From the NCBI RefSeq assembly GCF_000003605.2, contig NW_003121911.1:953037-984396 (forward strand): 31,360 bases of DNA. The letters are read 5' to 3'. Shown here one piece after another: positions 24,035 through 31,360 of this stretch. The number at the start of each line of letters is the position of its first letter. Positions within the stretch are counted from its first letter, which is position 1. Below the pieces are notes generated by a model. That model saw only the letters and a program-made list of their open reading frames with translations, ran no database searches and was not told where the DNA came from. The DNA is from Saccoglossus kowalevskii. Taxonomy: Eukaryota; Hemichordata; Enteropneusta; Harrimaniidae. Made by a program: the position numbers and the translations under genes.

Positions 24035-27000
24035 TTATCTAAACTTGAGTTTTTATCAATTTTCTATTCAAGTTGCTGTATAACGTTGAAATGTGGTCCT
24101 GGAGGATAAAATTCACCATTATATCTTATGTGTTGAACGTTGAATAACATTTGTAGCGGACAGGTTTTCATAACCGGGAGAGTGCTACTAAGAGCAATAA
24201 ATGTAGTCGGGTGATGGATATAACACGCCAGACGCGAGACGATTTAGGGCCTTGTAGTATGTTACACAGCGTATTTTACCAGATATGTAGCCATGTAGTC
24301 ACGAGGACAGGCAAGGATATAACACAAAATGTATTGTTTCTAACACCTGTCAATCACCAACAGTGCGGACTTGCTGGCAATGCAGAAAATTCTAAATGCC
24401 GAAAATTGTCACACCTGTAAGATAGCCATCAATCGACTTAACACAGCGGCATCTCGGCAACAAATAACAATAAAATAGAAATTAGTGCAAAGTACACTTC
24501 CGCTCAACAACATATCCATAGAGATAAGATTTTTTTTCTCGAAAAATTAAACTTTAGACCTATTCATCAAAGTAAAGTAAAGCGTAACACTGTTTGGCGC
24601 TGTGTCCGTCTTCTGCCTTTCGGGCCACAGGTCGCTTCACTGTAATTTACAGGTTGCGTTGTGTTTGTATTAAAACGATCCCTTTTTGACCGGGTTGAAC
24701 GCATAATAGGTGACAAATCTAGAAAGAAGATCCTCGGGGAAATTGAAAGCTACGATATAAAGTTTGAAAGCGGAAAATACGTATTGTTTTGGTATATTTA
24801 TATACAAAAACCCGACTGTGTATTCTAATTTGCCATGAACTGGCGCAAAGTCATCATTATCGTTTCCTTATTTGGTAGAGATTTTTCCAAATAAACAAAC
24901 GTTTATAGCGACGTTCTTTTCATTGATTGCCAGACAACGCGCAGTTACGGCAGTAAATATGACTTTAACTGACAGTCCCGAACCTCATATCCTCAATAAA
25001 TAATGGGAGCATAATGGGAGAATACGATGAATTATACTCCCTATTGGCCTTCGCTAGGTGTTGACCACTGACCGTCGACACCCCCCGGTGTTCGACCTGC
25101 CATGCTTCGCGGAATGCCTAGCAGGTGATGGCGTCAGGTGTAACGGTACTGAGCGTTGTCTGTTAGCGCTTCGTAACTCCATGTACACAAAGCATATACT
25201 ACATACATATGTGGTAGATGCGAACTGGTCCCGTCGCACTAGCGTTGGAGATATTTAGCCAACTCATGGTGCTCTATGGCCAAACCAAGACTTGTGTAGT
25301 TTAGAAATCGATGCAATGCACTTGAATCTCTCAAGTCCCTTTATTATTATTATCAATAATGACGCAAATAGGAATGTATCGGAGGTAGGGGATTAATAAT
25401 TGACAGATTCAACTAGATCGTTTTGAATTTCCACTTACACTATATATATATAGTACATACCATAATTGTAACGCAACTCTAATACGTACAATAAACAGTT
25501 TTGTGATTGATGTCATCACCATGTTCACCGACGTCTCCCGTGACATTCGTGACACGGTTAATTGACGAGGCGTCATATTTGGTTTACGTCACTTGCACCG
25601 CCCCGGGTAGGTGATGTACGCAACTGAAGTGTATGTGCACGGTAGGGCGGTGTCATGTGGATTAAGACAAACTTACCCTTAAATTATATTTGAAGTCTCC
25701 GACTTCTTGCATGGTGTCACGGTGATTTGGTTTTTTTAAAAAGGTTTGTCAAACGGGTATTATATTACTATTCATACGCAGTCATCGAGCCTGTGATGAT
25801 CGTGTCAATAAGCCGACGTTCATTGTGCATCCGTGGATATAGACATCCATACAAGTTGGTGATGAACTGACTTAATTACGACAATCTGGCTCACACATGT
25901 TAACAATAAAATAAAATTCACTTGTCTTCTCAATACGTGTTTTTAATAACTGGCTGGTTATACTGGTATACCGTGGCAGTGCTAAAATAATTCGGTTTAC
26001 GGTTGGGCAGACTTATGAGTCCCTCTGTTGGCGCCAGCTAGCGATTCCTTTACTGGGGATTATGTAGTATGTTTTTCTAGCTGTATATTTTTCTCGGGTC
26101 AATTCTCTTCAAAGTAGCTCTTCAACTACAAGTCATTTTTGAAGATTTCCTTAAAGGGGGGGGGGGCTCAGATAGATAAGACTAACTCTAAACGCTTTTT
26201 GCATGTGTCGGTTCTGGATACAACTTGATTCGCTCAATGTGATTCGTTCGACGCGCGAGACAATGACCATGACTTTCGGGATGTGACTTGCTGTGACAGA
26301 GAAAACTAACTTCTGTGTATGATTCCCATGAGAGACATTTTTAGTTAACTTAACTTAGTCGTTGCGGAAATGTTAAAATGCAGTTAGGTCAAAATTTAAA
26401 ATCCACGCTTTTCATTGTAAGTACGTATGTTGCTACAACTATAGATACCCTGCAAAGGTGGTCGGTTCCGAATACAGTGTTATGCACCATGACGCTAGAA
26501 GTAAAAAAAAAGGATCCTTCCAAAACAAACAGAGACACGACAGAGAAGCTTAGAAGATCGGCTTGAAGAGGGCTGGCGCCGCGGAGTTGAATAATCGACA
26601 AACAAGTGGCGTTTTGATTAGGGAAGCAAAGACTATTGGTCAGGCGTGCTGTGCGTTGTATTGCTTTAATCGCCATTTAAAGCGCAGTGTTAAGGGAAAA
26701 GTAGGAAAAGTTAGGTACACACATTATACCCGATGAACGAACTGTGAGTCTACTCGGCTGTTAAATTTACTCTCTGACTTCCTGCTGATGCTAACGACAA
26801 ATATAATGTAGTAATTCACCTCCGAAAAAATAGAGTAAATTACCCAAATTATATATTACGCTGTTAAAATTATGATACTATATATGTAGCCGTGTTCTGT
26901 AGATGTTATGCTGGGTACATCGGGTGCATTCTGCGGGGAGTGGTGACAACTGTTTAACCAGCTCTTCCAGTTACGTTTAATCAATCTATCGCAATTATTT

Positions 27001-27079
27001 GCGTTTAGTTATCGACTGGCTTGGGACGGCCTCTATGAATTTACTGGTCAAACATTCGTACAGTTAATAAGTATTAGAC

Positions 27080-27340
27080 AGGCCAATCGACAAGCGCCTC
27101 GCTCAATTAGTGGCGTATTAGGAAAGTTATGCAAATATGTTGTTCTTCCTGGCTCCGCCCCTCTCATGTACTAATAATTGCTCAGTAGACACTCAATCCA
27201 CACAATAGACCCCCGAGCAGCCTCAAAATCAGCTCTGCTCCCCATATATTGTGTGCATTCATATATGTATTTATATACTTGAACAAACGGAAGGTGATTT
27301 TGTTCCTTCATATTTTCGTGTATCTTCGCAGCTACCTGCT
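27080..27340 (+). promoter_or_regulatory. Probable HHEX proximal promoter and 5' leader
   Basis: Within 260 bases of the HHEX start codon lie: CCAAT at 27083-27087; a CAATTAG homeodomain-type core at 27104-27110; a perfect POU octamer ATGCAAAT at 27129-27136 overlapping GCAAATA (27131-27137), which fits the forkhead core RYMAAYA; a GC-box-like CCGCCCC at 27155-27161; and TATA-like TATATT (27245-27250) and TTATATAC (27271-27278). Which TATA-like site is used, if any, cannot be told. A tract ending TTCGCAG at 27330, ten bases before the ATG, could be a 5'-UTR splice acceptor. If transcription starts upstream of 27265, a short upstream ORF (27265-27282) would be included. The motifs are seen; the promoter role is inferred from position. 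Confidence 0.4.
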
Positions 27341-27743
27341 ATGCAGTATCACCAATCAGCTGTGCCTACCACTGGATTCAACGGACTTAACATGGCTGTG
27401 TACGCTCCCACGCCACTGCAACCCACCGTTCAAGCCATCCAACACCAACCAGCACCTGCCGCCGCGGTACACCATCAAACGACACCGTTCTACATCGAAA
27501 ATATTCTCGGACACACGCACACAAGCCCGGCGAGGCCGACGCCGACCATCCCTACAGCAAGCATTGGCGCAGCGAGCACATATAGACACTACCCTTATTA
27601 CGAACATAGCACGCTGCCGTTATCAGCACCCGCAGCGCACATAAGTTATGCCGGGAGTGCGTTCAGTTCGCCGTTCTATTATCCATACAGTCGCCCAGAT
27701 CAACACTATTCTCACAGTTTTCTGGATCGGCACGAAGCACTGG
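27341..27743 (+). CDS. HHEX: HHEX homeobox repressor, coding exon 1 (residues 1-134 plus first base of codon 135)
   Basis: Encodes the N-terminal repression domain of the Hex/HHEX homeodomain protein, a nuclear transcriptional repressor. Visible marks: the start MQYHQ; a VYAPTPLQP block at residues 20-28; a Groucho/TLE-binding eh1-type motif PFYIENILG at residues 49-57 (bases 27485-27511; vertebrate HHEX has PFYIEDILG); then a Pro/Ala/His/Tyr-rich stretch ending RHEALG, where vertebrate HHEX has RHDPLG. The ATG at 27341 is chosen because it is the first in-frame ATG, gives the family's N-terminus and has G at -3; the frame is open upstream to 27251 but has no ATG there. The exon ends after one base of the Gly codon at a good donor, G|GTTAGT (27744-27749). 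An in-frame TAG follows at 27746, so splicing is required. Seen: frame, motifs, donor. Known: family role. Very confident. Confidence 0.96.
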
Positions 27744-30700
27744 GTTAGTACACATTATTATACTCATATTTTAAATTAAAGTCTAAAAAAATATTATTTG
27801 CCGCCTATAATAATAACTGATATCGGTTATCAATCATATTAGGCATATTGATTGATTGCAATAATCGTATCGTCAATATGTCGTCAATTGGCCAGTTATC
27901 GCCACTCACTCATTATTATCTAGTACCGAACCGATTTATCAAAATATGAAGGCTACTGTCAGACTACAAGTACACTAACAGCATAGACAGCTGGACAACG
28001 ACAAGTTTATACATGGAGCAAACCGGAAATTCAACAATCCAAAATCAAAATCATTAAATACCGTTTCACGCCCGAAATTAAGCTCAGTGTCAAGTGTCAA
28101 ATCTCCTGATTGGGTACCAGGTCCGAACCATATAACAAAATAACAGCGAGATCGGTCGAAGCCAATAAAATGCCGACACACCAAAATCCGCCGAAGTTTT
28201 ACGTTACCGTAGAAACCCACGACAATCTTATCAACTCTCTTTGTCCGGCTACATCTTTCAGTCCCCATTAGACTGGCATTACCATCAGTATGGCACCAAT
28301 AATATCATATTTATTCACCGTCGTAGTGTTTGCACATGCGCAAAAAAAATGGACCCAGCAAAGGTGACCAGGAGTTATACTGACATACGGCTGTGTGATA
28401 GCCTTAGTGCAAAAAAAACTCCGCATGTCAAACACCTAGTATATCACAAGACTGCATGCGATTTGATTTCCTTTTCGATCCGAATCTCATATCACTTATG
28501 TTGAATTGATTTGCAATACATGGATGTGCTGAAAACGATAACCACCAGATGTCTTATCGAAGAAATGCACGACGTTGGGAAATGCTCAAAAATAGACCAA
28601 TCAAGGGGAAACAACTGATCGTGTTCTCATTGTTAGGAAATCCGGTGGAGAAATCTTGTGGGCGTTACATAGGAATGATTAGTCACGATATGCATACCGA
28701 AGCCCAATACTCAGCAACTTCCACTTATTGTGTTAGTAAAATGTAGTTCCGTGATTTATTAATTAATTCTCGGTGTAATTATTACGAATTTGAACAATGA
28801 ACGTGCTTATTAGCTTCTCTCTATATTCAACACAACGAGGTTGTGGTATGCGCAATTTTCTAAGCAGATATGTTTTCAAAATTCAAATACAATAATAACA
28901 CAGAAGCGATAACAATTGTCTTCAACTTTATTTTTAAAATCCCAACCTAGAAAATGTGATGTGCATAATAAAATGCACGACGTTCGTTTCCGTAGAAAAC
29001 TAGAAAATGATTTCTGCCATCTTATAGCTGGGGTATCAAATACATTTTTTGCCTTATAACATTTTTGTTATTTGTGGCTCTAATCCTGGAGCTATTTTTT
29101 AGCTATATTTTTTAGACCGAATCATAAACCAATTGATAAACATAATTTTAATTGTAAGCCATAGACGTAACAGTATGCGAATACAAATTTCCATTGTTAG
29201 TAAGTCATTGAAACATCAGAAACCGAAGTTAGTAGTTCACCAAGTCGTGTCATTTTTTACGTTTTTCAAATTAATGAAAAAAACAAAAAACAAATCAATA
29301 TTAGCTTTGTCCTTGTTCCTAAACAAATTCACCTATAAACATTTGTTTTCAATTGTTTCGCATGTCGCGCTCGTGTGTCACAAGTACGTGTAGTAGGGAA
29401 TGCAACATTCTGTGTTGGTTTGCACGCGACTTTCATAGGAATCGAGTAGGTTTCCGAGTATCTCGGTATAACGCCGTATTAGTAGTATCGGCAAATGAAA
29501 GAATCCTAGAATAAAAGTAAAATTGACGGATCAAATCAGGGAAATTTACGAACATGGGACTATCGTGTAACAGATCGGCGATTTTGATAGGAATCGATCC
29601 TGACCCCGGGGCTTCTTGATCAACGGACGGGAAACCATCATGTATAAGGTGTAATTATCAAACAATCGGAACAATGGAGACGTTTTGGGCCGATCAGTTT
29701 GTCAGCCTACCAAAGTGTTTCACCTTTTTAGAGCCAACAAAAGATCAATTTTAACGCTTAAACGATGCTAAACAAAAAAGGCAATATGAAAACGGTAGCT
29801 TACCGACACAAACGTGTCAATTAGCGTCGAGCCACACCATGGTGGATTTTACGTGTAGCCAATTTATTAGTTTCTGAACAAGTTCCTGTGTCGTATAAAA
29901 GAGCCGAGATTTAGTGAATAAGCCGGTTAACTTAATGGACAGCCGCATCAGATGTGTGCATACTCCGACTATATTGTTTCTTTAACCCAAAAGCTGTAGT
30001 CCAAATATCGGAAATTAGGAATCAGGCGTCAATTGCAGGATAAGTCAACAGTAGACGGAGACAACGGGCCGCGTGGATTAGATGCCCTACGGTTAATTCT
30101 AGTAAAATATTACAAGTTTATTTAGACATTCGACGTCTTATGTGTTTCTCTTCCCCTTAAATCGTCATGAAACAATGGAATGCATAGTAAAATGTGCAGA
30201 CTCGAAAACCGAAATACCGTCCCTCGACACGATGGGACGGGACGGTGCCCAAAGTGACTACTACAGACCGTCTGAGAAGGCAACCCGAGTCAAAGTCAAT
30301 ACGCAGAGGAAGGATCACCGGTTCGGTCCATTGGGTGGGTGACCGAATGGTTGTATACACAGTGTCTGTATGTTGACGGGGAGTGGCAAGTTTTATTCTC
30401 CAAATATATGAATAAAAGTTATCTCGAAAGAACACTGTTGGAACGTGTTTGCCCTTCGGGTGGCTTTTTGTGTGTGTGTTTTTTTTTTCAACAGCTTAGG
30501 CCCGCCTATGTCGCGGTATTGTATTTTATACTAATGTTGTCGAAGACTGAATCGATGAATTTAACATCAACATACACGGTCCCGATTTACAGCTACAACA
30601 AAAGTTGAAATTTAGCATTTACAATTTACATTTTTTTTTCCATTTTGACTGTGTGCTTTTAATGGGTTTTTAGCTCGAACAGCTAGGGTATGTAATATTT

Positions 30701-30868
30701 TCAAATCAGCGAGCATTGAGTTTACCCCCAACACATTCAGTGTTTTATGCAGGGTCTTAATCGAAATATTAACAACGAACACATTCAGTATTTCCTGTCT
30801 ATTATTATTATATGTGTAATTGTTTTCTCACGCTGTTTGTTTTATCTTGTTTCCGGCAGTCGTGGCAG
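27744..30868 (+). other. HHEX intron 1
   Basis: About 3.1 kb between the GTTAGT donor and the CAG acceptor at 30866-30868. The 3' end has a pyrimidine-rich tract (about 30820-30855) and two AG acceptors. No coding exon is recognisable inside. A short ORF (ATG 30175 to stop 30342) and a GC-rich hairpin (30216-30246) are the only local structures that stand out. Length and placement fit HHEX, whose first intron separates the repression domain from the homeodomain. Confidence 0.9.
30216..30246. repeat. Short GC-rich hairpin in HHEX intron 1
   Basis: ACCGTCCC (30216-30223) pairs perfectly with GGGACGGT (30239-30246) across a 15-base loop. The local sequence is clearly richer in G and C than the rest of the intron and contains an overlapping GGGACGGGACGG direct repeat. 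Confidence 0.45.
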
Positions 30869-31047
30869 GCAAACCAATGATTTGGAATCCGTTCATACAG
30901 CGACCACTACACAAACGCAAGGGAGGCCAGGTCCGTTTTTCAAACGACCAAACTGTAGAGTTGGAAAAGAAGTTTGAAAACCAAAAGTATCTTTCACCAC
31001 CAGAAAGGAAAAAGTTAGCGAAGTCACTGCAACTTACAGAGAGACAG
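30869..31047 (+). CDS. HHEX: HHEX homeobox repressor, coding exon 2 (homeodomain positions 1-44)
   Basis: Continues exon 1 in phase: the last base of exon 1 plus GC gives Gly135, then [20 protein letters not shown]. This is the conserved HHEX linker leading into the homeodomain. Taking Arg151 as homeodomain position 1, the exon covers helices 1 and 2 and the start of helix 3, with the usual core residues F8, L16, F20, L26 and L40, and ends at LTERQ (Gln44, protein residue 194). The donor CAG|GTAGGC at 31048 splits the homeodomain between positions 44 and 45, a classical intron site in many homeobox genes. Translation past the donor gives VGDQYFI and a stop, so the WFQNRR recognition helix must be in exon 3, outside the window. 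The acceptor CAG|GC at 30868/30869 reproduces the vertebrate G-KP junction; a second acceptor lies 9 bases upstream. Confidence 0.96.
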
Positions 31048-31360
31048 GTAGGCGATCAATACTTCATCTGACGTTTTTAACATTGGAAGAAGCACCATCG
31101 ACGGTATAAATATAGATCCTCGCCTATTTTGAAGACTCAAATGCCAGAATGCTGGAGTTGTTTTGTTTTTCCAGCGAGTGGGTTATTTAATGGTTTTTTT
31201 TTCCGGTCCCTTTATATTCGAGTTTCACATCTCCGAGAAAATGACACATAAATAGGATCTTATATTTACCACACACAAACCGACAACAATTAGTTTCACA
31301 AGAAAAACACGATAAGCGATACTTGCATCATTCAGTAGTTTATTACTTGGCTAATGATTT
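31048..31360 (+). other. HHEX intron 2, 5' part (runs off window)
   Basis: Starts with GTAGGC right after homeodomain Gln44. No acceptor followed by a VKTWFQNRR-type coding sequence is seen before 31360, so the intron and the last exons lie to the right. Nothing else is recognised here. Confidence 0.88.

Larger units (their letters stand above)
21200..27079. other. Gene-poor upstream region of HHEX
   Basis: About 5.9 kb with poly-T and (AT)n tracts, a G11 run at 26156-26166 and no recognisable coding exon. A short Cys-containing ORF at 25058-25258 was examined and not accepted. Being next to HHEX, this stretch could hold distal control elements, but sequence alone does not show them. Confidence 0.6.

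Noticed and set aside
25058-25258. Cys-containing ORF (PCFAECLAGDGVRC) resembling part of an LDL-receptor class A or EGF module
   Set aside because: Cysteine spacing does not complete either module, the acidic calcium-binding tail is missing, and no flanking splice sites frame an exon.
27249-27644. 131-codon + strand ORF and 83-codon - strand ORF overlapping HHEX exon 1
   Set aside because: Shadow frames of the HHEX exon, which alone has family motifs and correct splice phase.
27975-28268. Overlapping open frames on both strands in HHEX intron 1
   Set aside because: Neither frame shows a known domain; both lengths are within chance expectation.

Overview
This is an AT-rich, gene-poor stretch of animal nuclear DNA. 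It has spliced genes, microsatellites, a minisatellite and an assembly gap, and nothing bacterial. The one gene that can be named with confidence lies at the right end on the + strand. It is the start of HHEX (hematopoietically expressed homeobox): coding exon 1 (27341-27743) and coding exon 2 (30869-31047). Exon 1 carries the N-terminal Tyr-Ala-Pro-Thr-Pro block and the Groucho-binding eh1 motif. Exon 2 carries the first 44 residues of the homeodomain. The recognition helix and C-terminal tail must lie beyond base 31360. The protein and the repeat content fit an invertebrate, possibly a non-vertebrate deuterostome such as a hemichordate or echinoderm, but the window alone cannot settle the taxon.

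Layout from the left: 1-27000 is about 27 kb of upstream DNA with no recognisable intact gene. It holds (CT)n/(CA)n, (GT)n, (AT)n and poly-T microsatellites; a decayed, frameshifted coding remnant on the - strand at about 2070-2458; a strong hairpin at 4063-4116; and two oppositely oriented copies (7749-8119 and 19745-20114) of one 371-bp element with matching inverted ends, very likely a non-autonomous DNA transposon (MITE). A 32-bp minisatellite starts at about 11069, runs into a 904-base N gap (11417-12320) and reappears on the far side. A few very small or spliced ORF candidates (6940-7461, 15713-15802, 20590-21200) are reported at low confidence.

From about 27080 to 27340 a cluster of CCAAT, octamer/forkhead, GC-box and TATA-like sequences makes a plausible HHEX promoter. 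Intron 1 is about 3.1 kb, and its 3' end has two in-frame acceptors 9 bases apart. Intron 2 runs off the end of the window. HHEX is a transcriptional repressor used in endoderm and, in vertebrates, blood and liver development. The gene-empty 27 kb upstream is a reasonable place for its distal control elements, although none can be proven from sequence alone. I did not find a convincing new biological system. The most unusual items are the MITE pair with a shared open frame, the hairpin-forming minisatellite, and the unidentified coding remnant.
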